Assembly: GCA_965153455.1 (NCBI GenBank)
Contig: OZ234493.1
Span: forward strand, 27,394,213-27,458,212
Reading direction: 5' to 3'
Source: Sphagnum compactum
Taxonomy: Eukaryota; Bryophyta; Sphagnopsida; Sphagnales
DNA length: 64,000 bases
Shown here: positions 37,612-47,465 of the stretch, in pieces
Position numbering within the stretch: position 1 is the first letter of the stretch
How the letters are laid out: each line of letters starts with the position of its first letter
Position numbers and translations under genes: made by a program
Notes under the pieces: model-generated
Databases searched by the model: none
Seen by the model: the letters and a program-made list of their open reading frames with translations, nothing else
Told to the model about the DNA's origin: nothing

Positions 37612-37985
37612 CTGCTCAACACTGGTAGGTTTGAAACCCCGAATTTCTTTGATACTTTTTTTTTCCCCCTTTTTTTTTTCCCCCAATAAATCAGAACAGA
37701 CTATGTTACTAACTCTGTGAGATTCTGAGAATATTCTGAAATACTCATGGTTATCAGCAAAATCAAATACCCACCCAACCACGCTGGTAAGTCTGAAATG
37801 ACAAGAGCGGGCAGTTCTTAAATTCTCTCCCTCTTTTGTTTTTTGTTTTTTTTTTCCCCCTTCTTTTTTTCCTTTCAAAACAGCAGAAACCGATTTGCTC
37901 TGCGATTCTGACCCATTCTTTTTTTTTTGAAGGTCTGGAGCCGACGGTTATCATAAAAATACCCGCCCACCACTGGCAGGTGCTA
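37612..37985 (+). repeat. Tandem duplication of ~185 bp upstream of the kinase-like gene
   Basis: Two direct copies (about 37612-37795 and 37796-37985). Each runs from a CTGGTA(A)G(G/T)TTTGAAA-like start through a T-run/C-run tract, a CAGA-ACAGA/CAGAAACCGA word and GATTCTGA, to GGTTATCA...AAATACCC(A/G)CCCA and a closing CTGG. The closing word is the ATACCCGCCC...CACTGG end motif seen elsewhere in the window. Confidence 0.7.
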
Positions 37986-38621
37986 GGTGGGTGCTAGGTA
38001 GGTAGGTAAGAAGAATGGGTACGTAGGTCAGTAGGTAGGCAGGTAAGGAGTAGGGACGCACTTTCGGTGGAGTGTGGAATCGCTGTTGCATCAGTCTTGT
38101 CGTGTAGGAAGGAAGGGAGGAAGGAAGAAGTGCTACACATGAAGACGAAGAAGAGGAGGAGGAGGAAGAGGAGGTCCCAACAAAGGGGCTGTTTCTCTGA
38201 TGAAGAAGAAGAAGAAGGAGAAGAATCTCATCAGCAGCAGCAGCAGTGGCACACATCAATCCTTCGACGCAGTAGTAGTAGTAGTAGTAGTAGACTTGGG
38301 GAATTAGCGGAGCTGCATTAAGGAGGGAAGCAGCAGTTGTAGGAGAGATTTTCCGACATGAGCTTTTGTTGATTTGAGAATGCAGAACTGCAGGTAGTTA
38401 GTTTCTTGTAGGTGGCTTAGCAGATGCGGAGTGAGTCGTCTCTCGATTATCATCAGCTTGATGGGTAGCTAGCTGCCTTGTGAAGTTCGGATGCTGTTGT
38501 AGCTAACGCGTTCGAATGATCGCTGGTGAATGAGAGAAGATCAAGCTCGAGAATTAGCTCGAGAATTGAGTTGCATCTGTGGCTCATGCTGTTGCTGCAG
38601 TGATCGGTGAAGTTCGGATAT
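37986..38621 (+). promoter_or_regulatory. Promoter/5' leader region of the kinase-like gene
   Basis: It starts with TAGG-type microsatellite DNA (37985-38050) and then becomes purine-rich with GAAGAGGAGGAGG tracts (38140-38220), CAGCAGCAG (38230-38245) and (AGT)n (38268-38292). GC content is clearly higher than to the left, consistent with a transcribed leader. Several upstream ATGs are present. No TATA box can be assigned with confidence. Confidence 0.45.
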
Positions 38622-40211
38622 ATGGGTATTTCATGTAAAGCGCATTCTTCTGGCCAGTTAGTCACCGCGAGTGATTTCATGAAAAGTTCGACTTCTTCCT
38701 GTGCTGCAGAGCTGCAGTGCCCGGCCTCAAAGAAAAAGTCTAGTGTGAAGAAGAATCTTGAGTTGTTCAAATACAAGGATCTGGAGGCAGCAACAGGAGG
38801 CTTTGCGGAGGCGAATCGGATAGGCACATCCAGCTGCCATGGCGAACTGTATAAGGGAAGATTGAGCGATGGAAGGGTGGTGACAGTGAAGAGGCCGTCG
38901 ACATCGTCCAGCCTTGAGCTTGCAGCAGCAGGACGACGGCGGTCGACGTTGTGGCAACAGGATGAAGACGCATTCGAGAACGAAGTGGAGATTCTCACCA
39001 AAGTTTTCAGTAGACGACTAGTGAACTTGCTGGGATACAACCAAGATGCAGCCGGAAAGGTGAAACTCTTGGTGGTGGAGTTTATGGAGAACGCAAGCTT
39101 GCATTCACAGCTTCATACCAAAAGCAGCAGCGATGTCGAGGAGCATCACAGTCGTCCCGCTCCGCCGTCGACGACCACTTTGTTAAGCTGGCCCCTTCGC
39201 GTTCATCTCGCTCTTCAGACGGCGAAAGCTCTCCGTGCTCTTCACTCTTCTTCTCCTCCAATTGTGCACCGCAACATACGCGCAATGAACGTGTTCATAG
39301 ATCGAAACTGGAATGCAAGACTCGGGGAGTTCGGATTTGCTCGCCATGTCTTGCAAGACACAGAAGAAGATTTACTAGTTGCAGCAGCAGCTGCAGTTCC
39401 CAGTCCGCGAAAAACCCATTTGTCTTCCATCCCTGAGAGCATGAGCTGTGAGCCTGCTGCTGAAAGCTGCTACGATCATAAGTCTAACTGCAGAAGCTGT
39501 ACTGCAGATCAGTGCAGTGCCGGCAGCAGCGGATCTGCTGCAACTGTTTTCAGGACGCTTGAGACCGATGTGTTGAGCTTCGGCGTGCTCTTGTTGGAGA
39601 TCATTACTGGGAAGAACGCGATGTCGCAGAATCCGGATTGCAGTTTATCCAGTCTCATCGACTGGGCCTTGCCACTGATCAAGCAGGGAAACACTTTGGC
39701 AATCTGCGATCCTCGGATTCGCCTTCCCCCGCCCTTGTGCATCCCGGCTTTGAACCACATGGCAACCATTGCTGCTCGCTGTTTGCTTCGACCAACGTCT
39801 ACAGGCCGCTCCAGCAGCAGCTTGAAGCAGCAGCAGCAGCAGCCGAGCATGAGTGAAGTGGTGGAAGTGCTCACGAAGGTTAGCAAGCTTATCCCTCTGC
39901 CTCTATGGAATGGTCCTTCTACAAGAGTCGTGAAGTCCTGCATGCCGGATCAACAGACTCAACCCAGCAGCTGCTTTGTCATCGGACTCGACACTCGAGC
40001 CTTGAATTGTAGAATTGGGAGACTCATCAGGTTACCCTTGTGGGTCGGATTCTTGAAAATAAAAAACAAGGAAAACAGCAGCAGCAGCAACAACAACAAC
40101 AACAACAGCAACAAGGCTGTGGTCAAGCTTGCAGGACAAGCTGGGAAATCCATATCTAGTAGCTGCAACTTCATCAAGCTTGCAGGACAAGGTTTGCGAA
40201 TCCATATCTAG
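38622..40211 (+). CDS. Receptor-like-kinase family protein, probable pseudokinase
   Basis: Single exon, 529 residues from the first ATG; an in-frame GTG 15 bp upstream is not a plant start. The start MGISCKA resembles the MGY(L/I)SC start of the Arabidopsis At1g28390/At3g51990 group of CRINKLY4-related cytoplasmic kinases, and Gly2/Cys5 suggest possible lipid anchoring to the plasma membrane. Kinase domain about 48-425: FKYKDLEAATGGF (49-61), a degenerate Gly loop (68-76), VTVK with Lys90, Glu121 in FENEVEIL, WPLRVHLALQTAKALRALH (190-208), DVLSFGVLLLEIITG (316-330). The catalytic loop reads HRNIRAMN (Asn219 for the base Asp) and the Mg-binding DFG is EFG (236-238). The activation segment (245-310) is Ser/Cys-rich and lacks the usual GTxGYxDPE. 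So it probably binds partners rather than phosphorylates. The C-terminus (490-529) is poly-Asn followed by two translated minisatellite units. Confidence 0.85.
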   Translation: MGISCKAHSSGQLVTASDFMKSSTSSCAAELQCPASKKKSSVKKNLELFKYKDLEAATGGFAEANRIGTSSCHGELYKGRLSDGRVVTVKRPSTSSSLELAAAGRRRSTLWQQDEDAFENEVEILTKVFSRRLVNLLGYNQDAAGKVKLLVVEFMENASLHSQLHTKSSSDVEEHHSRPAPPSTTTLLSWPLRVHLALQTAKALRALHSSSPPIVHRNIRAMNVFIDRNWNARLGEFGFARHVLQDTEEDLLVAAAAAVPSPRKTHLSSIPESMSCEPAAESCYDHKSNCRSCTADQCSAGSSGSAATVFRTLETDVLSFGVLLLEIITGKNAMSQNPDCSLSSLIDWALPLIKQGNTLAICDPRIRLPPPLCIPALNHMATIAARCLLRPTSTGRSSSSLKQQQQQPSMSEVVEVLTKVSKLIPLPLWNGPSTRVVKSCMPDQQTQPSSCFVIGLDTRALNCRIGRLIRLPLWVGFLKIKNKENSSSSNNNNNNSNKAVVKLAGQAGKSISSSCNFIKLAGQGLRIHI

Positions 40212-40752
40212 CTGCAACTTCATCAAGCTTGCAGGACCTGACTGCTGGCAAATCCATATCTAGTAGCTGCAACTTCATTAAGCTTGCCGGACATGACTGC
40301 TTGCAAATCCATATCTAGTAGCTGCAACTTCATTGAGCGTGCAGAACAAGGCTTGTAAATCCATATCTAGTGACTGCAACTTCATCAAGATTGCAGGACA
40401 AGGCTTGTAAATCCATATCTAGTAGCTGCACCTTCATCAAGTTTACAGGACAAGGCATGTAAATCCATATCTAGTAGCGGCAACTTCATCAAGCTTTGGA
40501 GGACAAGACTGCTTGCAAATCCATATCTAGTAACTGCAACTTCATCAAGCTTTGCAGGACAAGACTGCTTGCAAATCCATATCTAGTAGCTGCAACTTCA
40601 TCAAGCTTGCAGGACAAGGCTTGTAAATCCATTATCTAGCTGAAACTTCATCAACCTTGCATGAAAAGGCTTGCAAATCCATTATCTAGTAGCACCTCCA
40701 TCAAGCTTGCAGGACAAGGCTTGCAAATCTAGTATCTAACTGCAACTTTATC
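40125..40752 (+). repeat. Minisatellite, about 12 copies of a 49-56 bp unit
   Basis: Unit: AAGCTTGCAGGACAAGGCTTG, then a CAAATCCATATCTAGTAGCTG core, then CAACTTCATC, repeated from 40125 to 40752 and trailing off at AAGCTTGGG. Some units carry a GACTGCTTG insertion (40235, 40290, 40510, 40565), giving two size classes. The first unit and a half lie inside the coding sequence of the kinase-like gene, whose TAG stop (40209-40211) comes from the repeat's own ATCTAG word; the rest would be 3' UTR or downstream DNA. Confidence 0.95.
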
Positions 40753-42283
40753 AAGCTTGGGCTGCTGCTGAAGACTGCAAATCTGCTGAAGCAGCCTGTG
40801 AGTATTGTGAAGGGTGCAAAAGTGTCAACTGTATGAGAGCTTGAAGCAGAACTACCAGCTCTTGCTGCTGGTGCTTCAGTTAACAATTGCAAAGCATTAG
40901 CAGTTAATACAAATTCTCGAAGCTTAGCAATAGCTCATCGGAGTCAGTCTACTGGGAAACAACTGGTCCTTTGAAACAGATCATGAAATTTCTATATCAT
41001 CTACATCAGTGGTGCTCACACGCTCCTCTAATCTGTTGTTTCACAGTTGTAAATACTACAGAAACATTAGAGTGTGTGCCTCCTTTCCTTGTGAATGTGC
41101 AGTACTAGAGAAGTGTGTGTCCTACACAGAGCTTGCAACTGGCTTACTTGTTAAGAAGATTGCAAATCGAGGACTATTGACACTCTTTGTGGTTTAGTTT
41201 GCCCAATTATCCCTTTTTTGTAGTGCCTTAAGGAATTTAGAAGATGCTTAGGAAATCTGTTTGCCATACTTTGTTGAATGTTTTACCCATTACTTAGTAT
41301 TCATTGAAAAAATATGTAGCAAATAGAGAACTAATCCATTTTCAAACTGATCAAAGTGGTATTTATGGTAAAAACTCTTTGCATCCCTCAAAGATTTCAA
41401 TTTGCAACAAATGCTTCAAATATAGTGATACATTGAGAGAGATTGTTATTGTTGAGAGAGATGTACATTTCATGACCAACTTAAAGTTAATCCTGTAAGT
41501 GCAATCTAGCTCTCTGCACAAGTCAACTTCTGCACAAAGAGTCTAAACTTGCACTGAAATTCACAAACAAGCAATTTTATGAATTCTCCAATCCCTTTAT
41601 ATTCTCCAAGCTCAATTGTAGGTCAAGGTGGATCTGCTACAATTGCATTCTATTCACAAGTAAAACTCCAGACTATCTACCTTGAAATATCTTGTGACAC
41701 CTTGGCTCAAAGCATCCAACAATAACTTGATTCCATTTACTCAAGATTTCAACAAACGTGATCTAGCCAAGCACCTACATTACTTCACACAATTCCCATT
41801 AATATATCGTCATGCATATTGAGAACCTTTTTCAAGCCCTCAATTTAAGGCAACCTGAATAGATTTGACAATCATGATGTTATAAAGTCAACACTCCATT
41901 CAATAACATTAGAAAATTTCGAACTTCCTAATTGTTCAATTATGAAGTTGGAAATTTTGATGAAATCGATAACTGCAAAACTTTACATGCATAGAAAAAA
42001 CCTCACAAGATGCATGTCACAACTATGAACAAAGTGAATTTTCAATTCTCAAACATGCAGAGCAAAAAGATACAATTTGACAATTTTTGCCATTCCAGAC
42101 TTACCCAATGATTACAATCCTAAAACTAGTTCTCTTTACAGAAACCCCAAATAGATGGCACAATTTAGGGATATCCATACCAAAATTTGCAATCAACACT
42201 CAACAAAAAAATTCCAAGTCCCTCACCTCTGCACAGAGGATTCGTATCTGTCTACTTGCCTGCACATTCACAGAGGAAGCTAT
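40753..42283. other. Intergenic region between convergent genes
   Basis: Lies between the ends of the kinase-like gene (+) and the NDC1 gene (-). The first 150 bp are GC-richer with CTGCTG(A) words; the rest is AT-rich with no recognised frame. It must hold both polyadenylation regions, but no signal can be pinned down. Confidence 0.5.
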
Positions 42284-45153
42284 CTATGCTCGATATTCTA
42301 GAAACATGCTAAGCTTCTGCAAATGCATTTCTTGAGTCCCATACAATGGGTTTTTCTGACTTAGCCAATCCCGTTCTGCAATGGCAAAGCCTTTCCCACT
42401 CATAGAGTTGCCTACAACCATCTCTTCACCAAAAACAGAAACAATTTGGTAAATTGCTGTTCGGAGAACATCAGCAAGGGCATAGGCCTTCCTATGCATT
42501 GCTGAGCCCTTTCCAAATGGGAAGCCCTTCCAATGTGTAACTTCTGTTGAAGTCCCTCTTGATGGAACAGTCCACTTAATGCTGTTTGGACCCACAATAC
42601 CAATGCCTTTGACGCTGCTGCGACGCCCAAGGTAGACCTCTACAGCAAGGAGGCATGACAGCAGGCTTGAAAGTACAAGTATGTTGGATCCACTTAATTG
42701 GGCAACCCCATATCGGTCCTCAAGACGTGAACATGCCATGAGAGACACTGCAGTTCTTGCACACAAGGTGCAAAGCTGCAAAACAGATGAAGGAAGCTTG
42801 TTAAGCATAGCAGGCATATGCATTATGAACCCACAATTGCAGGAAGTTAATACTGTGCTCTACACAAGAAGAACCCTGAGGAGGCCAAAGTGAAGAGTTG
42901 ATAATCAGCAGCCTCCTCTCATTTGAGCACACTGAGACACAACTCTCCAGCCAAAAAGTTCACCAAGATAATCAGTTGCCGTATATTGGTTTGCTGAAAA
43001 CATGCCACATCTGGTTCTGGTTGCTTGACTTATGTTCCCTTAATTTAGTCTAGACCGCCCCAAAGGACATCCTGCAGGGGACAATCTGTTAGACCTCCAA
43101 TTTTTACAGTCTCCAAAACTTGGCCTGCACAGAGTAAACATTCACCTAATGTCTCCTGAATTGAGGAGTCATATCAAAATCGGATGTAAGATTGATCAAC
43201 AACTCTAGAAGTCTGTAACGAAAGACATTCATAATAACTCAACAATATCTGACATGGGCCATCATGTGGGCACTACACCAAGAAATTTTTGGTGAAGGGA
43301 ATTAAATTGACTAATAGATGGGAGCATAAACAAACCTGAAAGTCTCTGAAAACATCCTTTACAATGCCGCTTTGAAACCCTTTGTTGTCTACCCCAGGTA
43401 CTTGCAATTGTTGCCTCAAGAAGTCTCCAGATCTATCTGATTCAAAGATCTCGAGACCCTTAGCAAGCCTTGATGAAAGATTGTCAAGTGGCCTCAAACA
43501 TGCTCCGATTACTCTCTTGTACGTTTCTCCTGTCTCCTCAAAAAAGGCAGCTCTCCGCCATGAGTCCACATTGCTTTCAGCAACATTGCAAAGGTCAAGG
43601 TAGCCAAGGTGTTGAGACAGTGATCCACTTGCTGACTCCTCCAATACCATCAGTAAAGTTTCACTTGGTTGGGATTCAGCCGCAGATGAGCCCAGAGGTG
43701 GTGCAAAAGAATGCCGCCGTGTGTGGATCACCTACAATAGTACATCAAACCATCATCTCAAGCTCCTTGGATATGAGCCTAAACCCTAAACCCTATACCT
43801 AAAACAATCCAACTTTGCTCTTTTGTCTGCCCATGTGCAACTATGGAAGGAGTTTAGAATATGAAAATGACTTCAGATATTGCAACCCCGTCATGAAGCA
43901 ACATAAGTGAGGGGACCAAACATAGTACTCGGTAAAAAAAATTTGCAGTTTCCAGAACAGCTGCAAGGTTTCCAGAGAGGAAAACCAGGGTTCCACCATT
44001 GTACTTCTTTGGTTGGATCCTGATTGTTGATGTCATGAATTCCCCAAATACCTTTGGACATTTATGAGCAAAAGTCTGGTCTTTACCACCACTGTACCTG
44101 AATCAAATGATTGCACAGCTCCCAGCAAAGAGTTGTAAAAAAAGCTCCAGCTACAAACACAAACTGAAGCCACAGCATCTGCCTCATGTGCATCATAAGA
44201 ATAGAGTTCTTTGAATAGCTGCACACAAAAACAAAAAGCTCTCCCACAGGTGCTGCTGCCAGAGCTAATTTCACACTTTTTGCTGATATTTGCCGAATGC
44301 CCATTTTGAAACTGAAGAAAAGACCTCTCTGCAGTAAAAATTGGCAAGCAAATCAGCAACATTGTTGGTAATCATTTCATCTGGGGGAATATTCAAAGCT
44401 AGATGCACTGTGACTTTCTCAATTCGCCTGATCATGTGTTGCAAATTTGCAAGAGAGAGATGAGAGGAGATGATATACAACAATCAATCACCAACATGTC
44501 CAACAAGGTTTACATGATTTGAGGGTTTAGGGTTTAGATTACAAGAGAGCAAAGAACAGTGTTGTTGTGCTATATTGCAGTGCAAAAGTTCTGACCTGAA
44601 TGATAGGGAATGAGAGTACACTATTCTTTTGATAGGAATGCAAAAGTGCATACAGAACACCAAGAACTGCTCCTCGCAATCCCATGCCATACCATCCCCC
44701 CAGTGTCTTCATCGGCAAAGTTGCGCTGGTGAGAGAGAACAGAGACATGAAGCCCGAAAGTCCACACAGAAATGTGAAGAGAATGTAATCTCTTGTGGCG
44801 TTGATTTTGAAATAGAGCTCCCTGGAAGCGTCTCCATCGAGAGGTGAGCCGATGACTGCTTTCCAAGTAAGCTTTAAGATCCTTGAGACCAAATCCTTGG
44901 GGGACACCACCGGTTTCTCTTGAGGAGACGTGACAAGAATCTCCCCGAGAAGAAACAAGTGCTGTGCAGCTTGGAAGATGAGAAAGCGCAAGCACGTCCA
45001 CAAAGAAGGGACAAATCTAAAGTAGCTGGAGGAGGTTCCTTTCGAGAAGAGAGATTCCCAGAGTAGCCATACAAAAGATGACATCAGTGCTTGCCACACA
45101 GCACAGCGAAGCCATCGCCTCGCCTCCACCTCATGCCCCACCATTCCTGCCAT
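42284..45153 (-). CDS. NDC1: Nucleoporin NDC1, transmembrane component of the nuclear pore
   Basis: Four exons on the minus strand: 45153-44596, 44328-44098, 43731-43336, 42775-42284, all GT-AG and all phase 0, giving 558 residues, close to plant NDC1 length. NDC1 anchors the nuclear pore complex in the pore membrane. The first two exons carry six hydrophobic segments (about residues 15-35, 46-70, 130-150, 160-178, 197-217, 232-255), as in the family. The third exon has the conserved cytoplasmic part: [37 protein letters not shown] and [12 protein letters not shown]. The last exon has [39 protein letters not shown] and ends [22 protein letters not shown], matching the plant family to its last residues. 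A second ATG three codons in could also serve. A telo-box lies about 85 bp upstream. The gene appears intact. Confidence 0.92.
43778..43795. repeat. Interstitial telomere-like repeat in NDC1 intron 2
   Basis: CCTAAACCCTAAACCCTA, two and a half plant telomere units, within the intron between exons 2 and 3. Confidence 0.9.
44521..44537. repeat. Interstitial telomere-like repeat in NDC1 intron 1
   Basis: GAGGGTTTAGGGTTTAG, opposite strand orientation to the copy in intron 2. Confidence 0.9.
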
Positions 45154-45237
45154 TCCTCAGAATTTCCTACACTAGAAAGAAGAAGAAGAAGACAAAGCCT
45201 GTCGACCAGAACACTCTCAAAATCCAGAACTTCCTAG

Positions 45238-45250
45238 TTTAGGGTTTAAG
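45238..45250 (-). promoter_or_regulatory. Telo-box upstream of NDC1
   Basis: TTTAGGGTTTAAG, 85 bp upstream of the start codon; the telo-box (AAACCCTA) is a known leader/promoter motif of plant housekeeping genes. An AGAAGA purine tract lies closer to the start. Confidence 0.5.
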
Positions 45251-45479
45251 CTTCCAACGAGCGAAACTCCAAGCTACCTGCAGAGACCGCTGCAACAGAA
45301 GAATTGCAGAAGGATGCAGATGCAAGGGATGCAACAGCAGACATCATAACCGGATGTGAATCCCAAGAGGCCGCCATGGATGCTGCTGCTGCTGCACAGC
45401 AACAGGAGGAAGTGCGCGCGGGTTGTCTGCCTCACTCTCTCCGACTCTTTGTCTGCAATCGCACTTGTCAAGGTATGGA

Positions 45480-45880
45480 GACAAAGAGGTTCAGGGACAA
45501 CCCTAGGGGCTTTCAAAAAGACCTTCCTTGGGGCCCAAGACTGTGAAAGCCCTTGGTTGGACTACTACACGTTTAGGAGAAACCTAGGGGCTTGCTAAGA
45601 CCTTCCTTGGGGCCCAAGATTGTGAAATGATTTGGAGCACAAGAGGTCTATGAAAAACCTGGGGGCTTTCTAAGACCTTCCTTGGGGCCCAAGATTGTGA
45701 AATGACTAGGAGCACAAGAGGTTGAGGGAAAACCTTGGGGCTTTTGAAGACCTTCCTTGCGGCCCGAGATTGTAAAATGACTTGGAGCACAAGAGATTTA
45801 GGGGAAACCTTGGGGCTTTCTAAGACCTTCCTTGGAGCCCAAGCATGGGAAACCAAGTGGACCACAATGGGGCTTCTGAG
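45480..45880 (+). repeat. ~75-bp tandem repeat, five copies
   Basis: The word GACCTTCCTTGGGGCCCAAG recurs at about 45530, 45599, 45674, 45749 and 45825, each followed by ATTGTGAAATGACTTGGAGC-like and ACAAGAGGT...AAACCTTGGGGCTTT segments. Because 75 is a multiple of three, a repetitive open frame (45584-45895, minus strand) appears, but it is a by-product. It lies 330 bp upstream of the NDC1 start. Confidence 0.9.
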
Positions 45881-46123
45881 ACCGACATTCGCCACAGCTT
45901 ATGGCTTGTAAAAAGGATGTAGTAGCTAGCCCTCAGGCTTATGATATGTATGTTAAGGGCCCTAGGATGGGGATGTTTTGAAATTTAAGGCTCTTGGCCC
46001 TGAATTCTGGGAATGCTCTAAAACTTAGGGTACCACCCAGCATACTGTTGTGTGTAAAATTTCAAACAAGAAACAGCGGGAAACAAGAGGAGGCATTAGG
46101 TATTAAAAAATTGGGAATGCATT
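45881..46123. other. Intergenic spacer
   Basis: Short spacer between the 75-bp tandem repeat and the miniature element; nothing recognised. Confidence 0.5.
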
Positions 46124-46515
46124 AGAGTTATCCGTAAAGTAACCCTGTCTTCACCCTGTCATTGGGGCCCCGTCACCCCCTATCCCCCTCTTTCGGTGGT
46201 ATCCTCAAAGTGAAGACATTTTATAAAATCTCGGTATGAAATGCTGGAACTCAGCATTTAATGCACAAAGGTCGAGACTAATTATAGTAGTTGTACAGTT
46301 AGGAGCAGTGAAAATATATGTAGCAGCAGTGGAGGCGCTCAGGAGAAAGGAAAGACATGGTGAAACTCAGGAAACCATAAAAATTGACGGTTTCCTGAGT
46401 TTCGCCCCCACTTGAATGCTAATGTACTTTTTTGCAGGTTTTTTTTTAATCTCACCCTGTGTATCACCAACTCAGGGTACTGGTGCTGTCTTTTCCTGAC
46501 TTCACGGATATCTCT
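46124..46515. mobile_element. Miniature derivative of the 3.8-kb transposon (392 bp)
   Basis: The ends are AGAGTTATCCGTAAAG and, on the other strand, AGAGATATCCGTGAAG, flanked by the 3-bp duplication ATT (46121-46123, 46516-46518). The left ~195 bp match the reverse complement of the right arm of the large element (11390-11557), including AATGCTG...CTCAGCATTTAATGCAC. The right ~195 bp match the reverse complement of its left arm (7724-7930), including CTCACCCTGTGTAT and a CTGGTGCTGT word. So it consists of the two outer arms with the whole interior deleted. Confidence 0.85.
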
Positions 46516-46518
46516 ATT

Positions 46519-47465
46519 ATGTAACTGGTTTTGGTGTCTTGTTCAGCTGCATTTTAAAGTTTTTCCTAGATGGTACAGATGAGATCACCTGCTGGTTCCA
46601 CTTTTGATTGTGCGAGTTCCACTTGTGTTGTGAATCAACAGTCACAAACAAACACAATAGGTATGGGAATTGGAGATCCATGTTTACATTCTGGAACAGG
46701 CCCCAGTAGAACCCCTTACCACCCAACAGCATCTCGCACTACCAGATTGCTCCACACCTTCCTATGTGGCCCATTCCATGCATACTAAATAGGCACAAAC
46801 TGCACACCAAGCTTTCTGGAGTTTGAGCCAGGTCCCTCAAGGATGATATAGCTTGCTAGAATAGTTGGCATATCTCAACAAAACATGGGTGCAGCAGGCT
46901 CGAAGGATGCAAATAATACAGCACACTTGAGAAACAAGCAGCCTTACAAATGTCAATTCATGCCAAGAAATAGTTCCAGAATTCGCAATTGCTAATGGCT
47001 GAATACCCAGCAGATAGCTACTCAAAAAGATAGAGAGAAAATGACAGCGAATGTCATAATATATGGACAGAAGTGTAAACTGCATGCATCTCAACCCACA
47101 TATTCTGTTGCCAATGCACCCCAACTAGACTTCAAAGACTAGAGTGAAGTGGTCACCTCTCAGGAGTGAGCTTTGTCTAGCCTTAATTCCCTGATAGAAC
47201 AATTTGTCAATTGGGTGACAAAATCTCCTGATGGTTGCATCCTTCCTCGTTGCTGAGACAATGTGTAGTTGAGAAACATCAACTGATTCACACCTAAGCA
47301 CTCAAAAGTTACAAGCCAGTTGGTTTGCTTCTCCCTAGCTTGCTTTCTTTCCCCTCATTATCCCCCAAAACACACAAGTTTGTTTGGTTTATATGGTCAC
47401 AAGGCTTGCAGCAAAGCTAAGTCTTTTATGTTGAGAAAAACAGCATCATAAGCCTTTGTTACAAC
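46519..47465. other. Intergenic region downstream of the secreted-protein gene
   Basis: No recognised coding frame. It probably includes the 3' UTR of the minus-strand gene ending at 47466. Confidence 0.5.

Noticed and set aside
38453-39040. 195-codon open frame on the minus strand opposite the kinase-like gene
   Set aside because: It is the antisense shadow of a GC-rich coding exon; its translation is Ser/Leu-rich with no domain, while the plus strand carries clear kinase motifs.
39509-39943. 144-codon minus-strand frame inside the kinase-like gene
   Set aside because: Antisense shadow; contains poly-Cys and poly-Leu from the CAG repeats.
40125-40752. Regularly spaced repeats considered as an array of small RNA genes or a CRISPR array
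   Set aside because: The units are contiguous with no unique spacers and vary gradually from one to the next, the behaviour of a minisatellite.
45584-45895. 103-codon repetitive protein
   Set aside because: Created by a tandem repeat whose 75-bp period is divisible by three; no start context or homologue.
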